Program-made: the position numbers and the translations under genes | Source of the DNA: Candidatus Poribacteria bacterium | GTDB lineage: Bacteria; Poribacteria; WGA-4E; GCA-2687025 | Direction of reading: 5' to 3' | Assembly: GCA_018644665.1 (NCBI GenBank) | Contig: JABGQA010000141.1 | Coordinates: 54,430-118,429 of the forward strand | Length of the DNA stretch: 64,000 bases | The notes under the pieces: model-generated | Seen by the model: only the letters and a program-made list of their open reading frames with translations | Databases searched by the model: none | Told to the model about the DNA's origin: nothing | In this document: in pieces, positions 50,346 to 57,698 of the stretch | Numbering within the stretch: the first letter of the stretch is position 1 | Layout of the letters: each line of letters opens with the position of its first letter

Positions 50346-51896
50346 TCAGCCTTCCGACGAGCGCGCGGCGGCGCCACGAAAGGCATACAGCGCAGCGCGA
50401 TGTAGAACGAAGCGGAGCCGCAGCGGCCGGGAAGCGTCCGCCAGCGTGCGGCACTTCCACCGCACGGGATGTCGTACGGAATCGCCGCTGAATGGCACGC
50501 AGTCGTCCGCGGAAAACCCCGGTTGGGGGTGTCCATCTGGGCCCAGCACTTCGACCGCGATGGAGCCTCCGCGGGCGTCAGCGTTGATGCACAAGTCGCC
50601 ATCCGCAGTGGCCATCGGGACCGTCTCGACAACGCCCGCCGTGGCTCCCGCATCCAGCGACACGAAGCCATCGAGCCGCCATGTCGCCCGACCGATCGCC
50701 TTGTACCGTTCGTGGAGGGGACGTCCATGTGTGTGTCTTGCGCCCGTGTAGTACCAGTGGATCTCATCGCCACGGATGATCGGCTGCGTTGCCGTTCCCA
50801 TGATCATGCCGCCGTCGAACGCTCCGGGCTCGCCACGCGGAAGAATCGGCGTCGGTTCCGCGTCGGGGTACTTCCAGTTGACTCCGTCATCGCTGTAGAT
50901 CAGGTGCGCGTCTATGGGTCCGTCGACGGGCATCTCGTGTTCCGCCGCGCCGTGCCCAGTCACGTACAGCGTCCCCGCGATGCCGATGTGGATGCCGTGG
51001 TACCGGAATCCCGACATGTTATGGATCTCGGCACGTGTCGCTCCGTACTTCTGCGCTCCGACGGCGTCATCGTCTGGGGTCGCGCCGAGTATCGGCCTAA
51101 GGGGCGCCCACGGGCCCGACAGGCGCGAGGCTTCGGTATAGTGGACCATCCTGCGCGCATCCCTATCGGTCCCACGGGCGTGCGCATACGCACGGTACAC
51201 CCGACCGCGGTCGTCGTAGACCACGTTGAGGGAACCCTCGTTCTCTCGCTCGGCCACGGGGTCGACATGAGACGAGTCATCCCACCGAACGCCGTCCGGC
51301 GACGTCAGCAGGAAGACGGCCCGATATCGGCGACAGAAACCGATGGCCTGGTAGCGCTTCCGGGGGTCCGGTTCGTCGTCGTCCCGGAAGACGCTCGCCC
51401 CGTGCAGGTCCCAGACGATGTTGTTGTCGCGACTCCCGTTGAACTCGAAGATGCCGAGATTGGGCTTTGTCCACGTCAGGCCGTCGTCGCTCTCGGCATA
51501 GCAGGTCAGGTCGCCGCGGTCGTTCTCGACGAACTTGCGGCCGTGCGCGTCGTGCGTTTGCCCCATGTACGTCGAGGGATTCCGACCCGGGCGCGGGATA
51601 TAGAGGCCGGGGACGGTGTGTGGCCTGAACCGCCAATGTGGGCCCATGCGGCACATGTACCACATGCGGTACACGCCGACGGATTCGTCGTACATCGTCG
51701 TCCCGTACAGATGTACGCGCTTGGATTGGTCCTCGCCGCCGTGCTCCCACGGCTTGTCGGGGTTTGGGCGCAGCACCGGGGTGTCGTGCTTCCGTCCCGG
51801 GTGTACAGTGCGGGTCACGCCCCGTTTGGACGCAATCAAGGCGTCGTCGACAAACAGGACCGGGTCCGAGAGGACGTCGAATGGGTTTGGGTTCAC
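50346..51896 (-). CDS. Beta-propeller glycosidase-like protein (GH32/43/62-type fold)
   Basis: A 516-residue protein with five-bladed-propeller features. It opens DVLSDPVLFVDDALI; then comes GVYRMWYMCRM, a DGLTWTKPNLGIFEF-type block, SPDGVRWDDSSHVDPVAERE, IYSDDGVNWKYPDAE and WYYTGARHTHGRP. An Asp appears early, as in many glycosidases with this fold. The C-terminal part (ADGDLCINADARGGSIAVEV) looks like a beta-sandwich. No signal peptide is visible with the GTG start at 51896 (GGAGGG four bases upstream). Activity on a sugar polymer is inferred, not shown. Confidence 0.72.
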   Translation of the reverse strand: MNPNPFDVLSDPVLFVDDALIASKRGVTRTVHPGRKHDTPVLRPNPDKPWEHGGEDQSKRVHLYGTTMYDESVGVYRMWYMCRMGPHWRFRPHTVPGLYIPRPGRNPSTYMGQTHDAHGRKFVENDRGDLTCYAESDDGLTWTKPNLGIFEFNGSRDNNIVWDLHGASVFRDDDEPDPRKRYQAIGFCRRYRAVFLLTSPDGVRWDDSSHVDPVAERENEGSLNVVYDDRGRVYRAYAHARGTDRDARRMVHYTEASRLSGPWAPLRPILGATPDDDAVGAQKYGATRAEIHNMSGFRYHGIHIGIAGTLYVTGHGAAEHEMPVDGPIDAHLIYSDDGVNWKYPDAEPTPILPRGEPGAFDGGMIMGTATQPIIRGDEIHWYYTGARHTHGRPLHERYKAIGRATWRLDGFVSLDAGATAGVVETVPMATADGDLCINADARGGSIAVEVLGPDGHPQPGFSADDCVPFSGDSVRHPVRWKCRTLADASRPLRLRFVLHRAALYAFRGAAARSSEG

Positions 51897-52031
51897 ACCA
51901 CCCTCCCAAGGGCGACGGCATACGACTGACCGGATCATCGCATCGGCTGATGTTACGCTCGATCGCCGTTGACTAGGAACGCGCGTGGCGCGGCTGACCC
52001 CAGGGCTGCAGCACCCAACCGCGCAGAGGGG

Positions 52032-52985
52032 CTAACGCTTGGGAGCCGTGGCCACCCCGGTCTGCCACTCGTCGCCTCGCTCACCCGCGTAGACCATGTA
52101 GGACGTGTCGCCGATATCGATGACCTGTCCCGTCAGGACGCCGTCGCAATCCCAGGCGTCCGGGTTGGGCGACGGCGTGAATATCGGGTTCTGCGGGTTG
52201 GGCTCGAATGTGCGGAAGTCCCGCGTGCGCGCGTGCCCGATCCGCCATGTCCCACCGTCATAGCCACCGTACAGCACATGGAAGTATTCCGGCGCCGTGA
52301 ACAGCTCAGTCTCGCGGATGGCCCGGCCGTCCCACACCTGCCCGCTGCCGCTGAATACAGGATTGCGTGGGTCCTTCGTGACGAACGCCGGGTCGCTCGT
52401 TGGGGCGGTCGCGTAGCACATGGTCAGGCAGTCCTCGTACGACCGCGTCGCCTTGCCCGTGTACACGATGTGGATGGTGTCGCCATCCACGGCGACGGAC
52501 GGATGTGTCGAGCCGTCTCGCTCGTGGTCCGTATCCGCCGCGATGACGGGTGTATGGAGGACGCGCTCCCACAGCCCCATGTCGCCGTCGCTGACGAGCA
52601 GACCCGTCTGCTCGGGCGTCGCGTGGCCTTTGGCCCTGTAGTAGATGCAGTGCTTGCCGTCTGCGGGGTTCAGGAACGGGAAGGGGTACTCGACAGCCGC
52701 GTCGTCGAAGCTCCCCGCTGAAGGGACGACGATGGGGTTGCGGGGGTCCTGCTCGATGTCAGTGAGGTCGTCAACCGGAGCCGTGGCGTGCATGAGGAGC
52801 CACCGCACGCCGCGCTCGCGTTTGCACCAGTAGTAGTGCGCCGTGTCTTCGACGACGATGACGTGTGTCGCCGCCGCCCACTGTGGCGGAGGCAGGGAGA
52901 TGATCGGATTGCCGGTCTCGATCCTCGTGAAGCTGGCGAACGCCTCGAACGGGATGGCCTCCCCGCGCGCCGCTCGTTCTTCCAT
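52032..52985 (-). CDS. Beta-propeller glycosidase/phosphorylase-like protein
   Basis: A 317-residue single-domain protein of the GH43/62/130-like five-bladed propeller type. Repeated Asp/Trp-rich blades are visible: FDDAAVEYPFPFLNPADGKH, DGSTHPSVAVDGDTIHIVYT, GQVWDGRAIRETELFTAPEY, PDAWDCDGVLTGQVIDIGDT. HCIYYRAKG and YMVYAGERG are the aromatic strands of the fold. The ATG at 52985 is the first likely start. It precedes the 50346-51896 gene by 135 bases, and both point left, so they may form a small saccharide-handling unit. It is the last chromosomal gene before the island edge. Confidence 0.75.
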   Translation of the reverse strand: MEERAARGEAIPFEAFASFTRIETGNPIISLPPPQWAAATHVIVVEDTAHYYWCKRERGVRWLLMHATAPVDDLTDIEQDPRNPIVVPSAGSFDDAAVEYPFPFLNPADGKHCIYYRAKGHATPEQTGLLVSDGDMGLWERVLHTPVIAADTDHERDGSTHPSVAVDGDTIHIVYTGKATRSYEDCLTMCYATAPTSDPAFVTKDPRNPVFSGSGQVWDGRAIRETELFTAPEYFHVLYGGYDGGTWRIGHARTRDFRTFEPNPQNPIFTPSPNPDAWDCDGVLTGQVIDIGDTSYMVYAGERGDEWQTGVATAPKR

Positions 52986-53325
52986 GGATTCACCGGTCCC
53001 TTCTGTTCTCTCGCCTACTGAGGGCTACTACGCCTGCGGGAGTATGGCCACAGCGGCTTTACGGCGCCACCTGCTGCGGCAGGCGACTCTCGCGCGGCGG
53101 CGGTTGAGACCGAGGCGCGACGTGTGCAGAAGGGGCTGAGGCGAGTCCTCGAGGCCCGGCGACGGCCTCTCGAACGGGTTGCGAGCGCGGCGCGGGCGTG
53201 GCCAACACAGGGCCCACACGAGCGTAGGCACGCGGTAGCTGCGCCGGAACCGGCCCTCAGCAGTTGGTGCGTTGTCAGGAGGGATCGTGCAGGCGCCCAG
53301 TCGCGTCGGCCACCGGGGAGGAAGT

Positions 53326-53400
53326 ACGCCCGGAGGGACCCGAACCCCCGACCTAGAGTTTAGGAAGCTCTCCATCGCAACGGCTAAACCCTGTGGCCGA
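53326..53400 (-). tRNA. tRNA-Arg(CCT)-like gene remnant, probable attachment site
   Basis: On the minus strand the T arm (GGGGG-TTCGGGT-CCCTC), variable loop and anticodon arm are readable. The anticodon arm is AGAGC-TTCCTAA-ACTCT, with anticodon CCT and one mismatch in the stem. Position 58, nearly always A, is G here. The D arm is poorly formed, and the 5' acceptor strand does not pair with the 3' strand CGGGCGT beyond four bases. I therefore read it as a 3' copy of a tRNA-Arg gene left by integration, not as an expressed tRNA. Its 3' end points away from the island, as expected for the distal att site. Confidence 0.45.
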
Positions 53401-53430
53401 GCGGGTCAACAGGCGACCATACCCACTGGA

Positions 53431-53452
53431 TTTCAGGATTCTTTCAGGATCG
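53431..53452. repeat. 11-base tandem direct repeat
   Basis: TTTCAGGATTC is followed directly by TTTCAGGATCG. It lies between the tRNA-like remnant and the AlpA/Xis-like gene, a place where integrase or Xis sites occur. Function is inference only. Confidence 0.35.
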
Positions 53453-53454
53453 CC

Positions 53455-53664
53455 TCATTCATGGGGTCGATGCGTCCGCTGTTCCAACCACGCTTCGATG
53501 TCGCGCACTCGGAACCGCAGCGTCCCCCGAGTAGGCTTCACGAATGGAATTGTGCCCTCGTAGACCCAACCGTACACGGTCTTTGCCGAGACGCCGAGCA
53601 TTTCCGCAATGTCTTCTACCTTGACCAGCTGTCCGCCTCCGGTCCTGTCGCGCCTAGATTCCAT
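53455..53664 (-). CDS. AlpA/Xis-like helix-turn-helix protein
   Basis: A 69-residue DNA-binding protein with a MerR-like winged helix of the HTH_17/excisionase type: LVKVEDIAEMLGVSAKTVYG, WVYEGTIPFVKPTRGTLRFR, then VRDIEAWLEQR. Such proteins act as recombination directionality factors or as activators of integrase genes. ATG 53664 has AGGGAGGT eight bases upstream; a GTG at 53673 is possible. It overlaps the end of the upstream primase gene by 11 bases, so the two are cotranscribed. Its place beside the tRNA-like att site supports an excision role. No integrase gene lies in the window. Confidence 0.8.
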   Translation of the reverse strand: MESRRDRTGGGQLVKVEDIAEMLGVSAKTVYGWVYEGTIPFVKPTRGTLRFRVRDIEAWLEQRTHRPHE

Positions 53665-56566
53665 CGCCCGCACCTCCCTCTATATGGTCGGCTCGTGCGC
53701 CGGTCTGCCCGGACCACCGATCGCCGATTATCGTCGCGCCGGCAGCTTCGTGGGCGAGGAAGAGAGCATTGACGGAAATCCCCAGTTCCCGCGCCCGCAC
53801 GAACACTTCGTCACGCGTCAGTTCCCTTCCGGGCGGGAGCAACGCGCGCAACAGCTCGACGGCGCGCTTCCTCTCCTCCGCGTCGGTACCACCCTCCGCG
53901 AACAGGCCGTCCGTCCCGTCCGATCCGACCCGGAGCCGCTCGGAGCCAGCGGCAGTGGGAGTTTGCGTCTGGACGGACCGAGGGTCGTCTGCCGTTGCCC
54001 TTGGCGCGCCTCTGTCGGCAGCGGCCCGCCCTCGGACATGTTGGGACGCGTGCGGGACGGCCTGAGTCCCGCCGGGATAGGTTCCACCACTACGCGTGGC
54101 CGTCCCGCCCGGTTCGGACGACCTACCCGCCACCGCCGCCGCAATGTCTGCGCGGCAGTACCCTCGTCGGCGCGTGCCGCCGACCGTGAAGCGCGTGGGT
54201 TCGATGCCTTCGGGTTTGACAGATGCCGCGAGCTTCGCAGTGGTCCAGGACCGGTATCGACCCCCATCGTGCTTCCGCAGCGCTTCGAGCAGTTCCTCTG
54301 ACGCGACAACGTCGTCCGGGAGGCCTGACAGGACGCAACCGATGTCGTCCCACAGCCTCCACTCAGCCTTCGCCTTCGTAGCCGTCTCCGGGCCCGACCG
54401 GGCCATCGCGTAGACGACGTGCAGGCCGCGACGCCATGCTTCAGCCACGTTCTGGCCCAACCCCCAATCCGCGTGTGTGACCTCCACGCGCCCGGCGAGG
54501 GACGCCGATAGCATCGCCACACTGAGTGCCTTCTGGTGCAGCCTGCCGTAATTGGAGTCCAACGCCGGGTCCCACCCATCGGACTGCCGAACATCCAACA
54601 GCGCGTCCTCATATGCGTAGAACAGGTCCACGATTTCAGGTGGCAGCGCGATCGTGCGTATCGCCGCCGGCTCCACGACTGCACGCACAGTCCCCTCGTC
54701 CTCGCCGACAGACTCGAACGTCACGCGCGGGACCCCTAGCCGCTGATGCCATGCCTCTAAGGGCCGAATCAGCGAACCCGGGTACACGCGAGCGCCGGTC
54801 GGGAAGCGCGCGCGCGATGGCTCGGGCCCGGGAGGAACTGCGACGAACGCAAATCGCGCCCAGAACCCGTCCGACCACATCGCGTCGTGCTTCCCTGAGA
54901 ACGGCGCGAGGTCCGTCGGGGTCAGGTTCCCGAGTAAGGACAGGTAAGGTTGCTCGACGTGGTCCTCGCCGCGCGAGACGGTGGCGTGCCGATAGGTTGC
55001 TGGGCAGTCGTATAGCTTCCGCAGCATGCCGTGGAAGTCCGCGTAAGCGGAGTCTGCGCGAGACATCCGACGCAGATGACCCCCGAATTCCTCGTAGAAC
55101 CATCCCTTCTGTCCGGCGAAGGCGATGCCTTCGCGGAGCGCCGCCCGCCGGCCGTCATCAAGGGAGGCGACGTTGTACGTATCCCTGACCTTCATGCTGA
55201 CGATGAGGGCCTGCGGCGTTGAATCGTCGGGGGCGAGCAGGAAGTCGAGACCGGCCTCGCGTAGCAATCCGAGGCCGACCTTCACAGCAGTCGTCTTCGC
55301 ATAGTCCGTGGACGGGGCGACAAGCAGGGCTTGGAAGGGCGTGAACCTGGCCCCGCCGAAGCCCACCTTTACGCGCCGTGCGGCCACGGTCGCGAGCATC
55401 CACAGACCCACCGCTGTGTGGAAGTCGCTGTATGACCGTGGCGACTGCTCCGACGCGAACGCGACGTATTCCTCGAGCCAGGGGCACGCCCCATGCCGCT
55501 CGTCCTCCACGCCGCGCGCGTCTTCGCGAATCGCGGGTGCGAGCCAGCCCGCTGATCTGCCGGCCGGCGACGCTTCCGTCGTGGCGCGGCCTTTGGCATG
55601 GTCGCAAACCTGCGCGACGTCCGCTGTCGCCGCCCGGATCGTGCGGTCGCGGTAATCCGCCCTGTCCGCCCACTTGTCGCGCATGAGCGCAGACCGACGG
55701 AACAGGCGATCAATGGCCGCTGCATCGTTGCCAGTGTAGAAGGCGAGCATCGCCACCAGCGCCATGTCCGCACGTGAGTGATCGTCGCCATACTCGGTCA
55801 TGTCGCCGTGGTCGAAGAGCCTCTGGAACTTGCTGCCGTTGGCGGCGTTCCGCGCCGTGTCCAATACGACACCATCGTCTAGCGTCGAAGTGCTCGGGGT
55901 CACTGGTGATCGCGTCCCTGACCCGGACGCCAGCGACTCGGCAGCTTCCCCGAGCTCCGCGAGCGTGCACGTCCGCAGCAAATCAGCCTCGACGAAGTCC
56001 ACGGGGCGCGGCGGGTCGTACTTTCGGTTCAGAGTTCCCGGCAGACGCAGCACCCGAGCCAGGTCCTTGGAGCCCGAGTCGCCGCCGACGGCATCTACCC
56101 ACAACGCCTGGACGCGCGCGATGTGTCTGCGGCTGTCCGCAGTGGATATGGCGGACGTGTCCTCGAGCAGCCAGTAGCACTGGAAGCCGCCCCCGCTGTC
56201 GACCACGACAGACGGCGGGCATGGCAGCGTGGCGATGTGTGCCAACACGGCGTCCTTTGTGAGGAACTGGCCACGTCGGTCCTCCTCGCGGGCGTCGGAT
56301 TCCGCGAAAAGGCAGTTGACCGCTGAAACCGTCTCAATCCTGGAGCGTTGTGTCGCGCTCCCTTTCCGCGCCGTCGGATGCACACCGAAGTAGAGATCGC
56401 GTGCGCCAGGCACGCTCGGCAACGAATCGCCGACTCTGGACCAGTATGCGAGCTTGCTTGGCAACTCCCACACGTAGAAGTGCGTACCGCCACGATGCAG
56501 GTACCGCAGCAATTCGGTAGCCGCCCCATCATCGGCTCCGACATCTCGATCGGTGTCCCAGTCCAT
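53654..56566 (-). CDS. Primase/helicase-like replication protein (RepB-type primase plus DUF3987)
   Basis: A 970-residue protein typical of integrated elements. The N-terminal third resembles a RepB/PrimPol-type primase (VNCLFAESDAREEDRRGQFL, SVVVDSGGGFQCYWLLED, KDLARVLRLPGTLNRKYDPP). A middle segment with DYRDRTIRAATADVAQVCDH looks like the D5-type connector. From about residue 345 a DUF3987-type ATPase follows (FHTAVGLWMLATVAARRVKV, FQALLVAPSTDYAKTTAVKV). The Walker A place reads APSTDYAKTT, with Tyr-Ala where Gly-Lys-Ser/Thr is usual for the start of the loop. The C-terminus is variable. ATG at 56566 is preferred over 56713. It probably initiates or primes replication of the element. Confidence 0.8.
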   Translation of the reverse strand: MDWDTDRDVGADDGAATELLRYLHRGGTHFYVWELPSKLAYWSRVGDSLPSVPGARDLYFGVHPTARKGSATQRSRIETVSAVNCLFAESDAREEDRRGQFLTKDAVLAHIATLPCPPSVVVDSGGGFQCYWLLEDTSAISTADSRRHIARVQALWVDAVGGDSGSKDLARVLRLPGTLNRKYDPPRPVDFVEADLLRTCTLAELGEAAESLASGSGTRSPVTPSTSTLDDGVVLDTARNAANGSKFQRLFDHGDMTEYGDDHSRADMALVAMLAFYTGNDAAAIDRLFRRSALMRDKWADRADYRDRTIRAATADVAQVCDHAKGRATTEASPAGRSAGWLAPAIREDARGVEDERHGACPWLEEYVAFASEQSPRSYSDFHTAVGLWMLATVAARRVKVGFGGARFTPFQALLVAPSTDYAKTTAVKVGLGLLREAGLDFLLAPDDSTPQALIVSMKVRDTYNVASLDDGRRAALREGIAFAGQKGWFYEEFGGHLRRMSRADSAYADFHGMLRKLYDCPATYRHATVSRGEDHVEQPYLSLLGNLTPTDLAPFSGKHDAMWSDGFWARFAFVAVPPGPEPSRARFPTGARVYPGSLIRPLEAWHQRLGVPRVTFESVGEDEGTVRAVVEPAAIRTIALPPEIVDLFYAYEDALLDVRQSDGWDPALDSNYGRLHQKALSVAMLSASLAGRVEVTHADWGLGQNVAEAWRRGLHVVYAMARSGPETATKAKAEWRLWDDIGCVLSGLPDDVVASEELLEALRKHDGGRYRSWTTAKLAASVKPEGIEPTRFTVGGTRRRGYCRADIAAAVAGRSSEPGGTATRSGGTYPGGTQAVPHASQHVRGRAAADRGAPRATADDPRSVQTQTPTAAGSERLRVGSDGTDGLFAEGGTDAEERKRAVELLRALLPPGRELTRDEVFVRARELGISVNALFLAHEAAGATIIGDRWSGQTGARADHIEGGAGDGI

Positions 56567-56769
56567 GGCCCGCGTGCCCTCTCTGTCGACGATGCCGACG
56601 CCGTCGGGCCGCTGCCGCGGTTGGCGCGGCGCGCCTCCGGCCGTATGCTGACGGCGGTACGTGGCATGCCATAACGTGTGCGTATCGAAGTGCCCCGCGC
56701 CAACGGGTTCCACACCATCTGGCGCGGGGCATCTATCGCGGCCGTTATGACTTACGGGCGGTCACATTG

Positions 56770-57285
56770 TCAACGCGTTTTCTTGGATGAGCGTCGTACG
56801 CGTTTGGGCAACGCCTCGTACCACGTGACCAGTTCGTCCTCGGCCACGTACAGCACAGCCCGTGTACCTTCGCCGTACCGCTCGAACGGGTCGGCGTGTC
56901 CCCGCTGCCGAGCACGCTTCATCCTTCCCCTTAGCGACTCCGTCGAAACGCCCAGCTTCTCCGCCGCCTCCTGTACAGTCAGCATGTCGGGCACCTCCTC
57001 TGCAATGTCTTCCAGCTCCGGCACATCGTCCCCAGAACCCCCTCTCAACAGGCTTTGACGCCATGCGGCACGTTCCTCCTCCGACTGAGGCTCGCACCGG
57101 CGGCCTGGTCGAGGGTCGCTGACCCCGGAGGGGCCGTATTCGCGCAGCGCCTCGACAACAGCGTTGTAATCGCCGCCGACAGCCACGCGCGCGTCCCGCG
57201 CGGACGGCACCCGGCCGTGCGCCTTCACGTGGCGAGCGATGTATTCCCGGCAGAGCTGCTTCCGGACCTCCCGCGGGAGCTTCAT
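56770..57285 (-). CDS. KfrA/HTH-like DNA-binding protein
   Basis: A 171-residue protein with two DNA-binding-like parts. The N-terminus (RHVKAHGRVPSARDARVAVG, GDYNAVVEALREYG) resembles KfrA-type domains. The C-terminus (DMLTVQEAAEKLGVSTESLR, GRMKRARQRGHADPFERYGE) is a winged HTH of the excisionase type, ending VAEDELVTWYEALPKRVRRS. It is the first gene of a leftward element operon with the primase and Xis-like genes, behind a good promoter. A regulator of the element is likely; targets are unknown. Confidence 0.72.
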   Translation of the reverse strand: MKLPREVRKQLCREYIARHVKAHGRVPSARDARVAVGGDYNAVVEALREYGPSGVSDPRPGRRCEPQSEEERAAWRQSLLRGGSGDDVPELEDIAEEVPDMLTVQEAAEKLGVSTESLRGRMKRARQRGHADPFERYGEGTRAVLYVAEDELVTWYEALPKRVRRSSKKTR

Positions 57286-57698
57286 GTCTTCATATCCCGG
57301 TTCTGTCTACGATCAGTATAGCCCAAATCCATATCACAGTTAAGTGCGCTGGGTCGCTTAGAACACAGACTGGTTGTGCTATGCTCGGTATGGAGGCACG
57401 GTGTTGGCTTCGACGGATTGTCTGTGCGGCCGGCTGGCCAGACGGCGCATCTGGCTTCCAGGGCGCGTGGCGCTCGCGGGCAACCACGCCGTCAGTGCCG
57501 CGCATGCCCGCCATCGTGCATGACCAACGCCCGCGTGCTATGGTATGGACGCTACTGGGAGGTCGCCGCACGTAGGCCACGCAACGTGTCGTGGCCTGAC
57601 TCTCGCCTCTGCGTGTGCGGCCGCCCCCCTCAGGCGCAGTGCGCCAGCGAAGTATCGAGTGCGCCAGTCCACAGTCCCGTCCCATGCGAGACGTTCGT
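57286..57698. other. 413-base divergent control region of the island
   Basis: Lies between the leftward regulator/primase/Xis operon and the rightward helicase-methyltransferase genes. It holds the promoter at 57315-57343 and a 6-bp perfect hairpin at 57435-57453 (GCCAGA, 7-base loop, TCTGGC), which could be an operator. No clear rightward promoter is seen. No convincing gene. Confidence 0.45.
57315..57343 (-). promoter_or_regulatory. Sigma70-type promoter of the leftward island operon
   Basis: Minus-strand TTAACT (57338-57343) and TATACT (57315-57320) are spaced by exactly 17 bases, four of six and five of six matches. The regulator ATG at 57285 follows after about 24 bases of leader. Local DNA is AT-richer than the surroundings. 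Confidence 0.55.

Larger units (their letters stand above)
52986..53454. other. 469-base region at the left edge of the island
   Basis: No protein gene is supported. The region holds a tRNA-Arg-like 3' fragment (53326-53400) and an 11-base direct repeat pair (53431-53452), consistent with an attachment site. The part from 52986 to 53325 shows nothing recognisable apart from the leader of the glycosidase-like gene. Confidence 0.5.

Noticed and set aside
53272..53772. A 166-codon open frame containing GGTRTPDL
   Set aside because: This peptide is a well-known false product of reading antisense through tRNA genes. It supports the tRNA-like remnant, not a protein.
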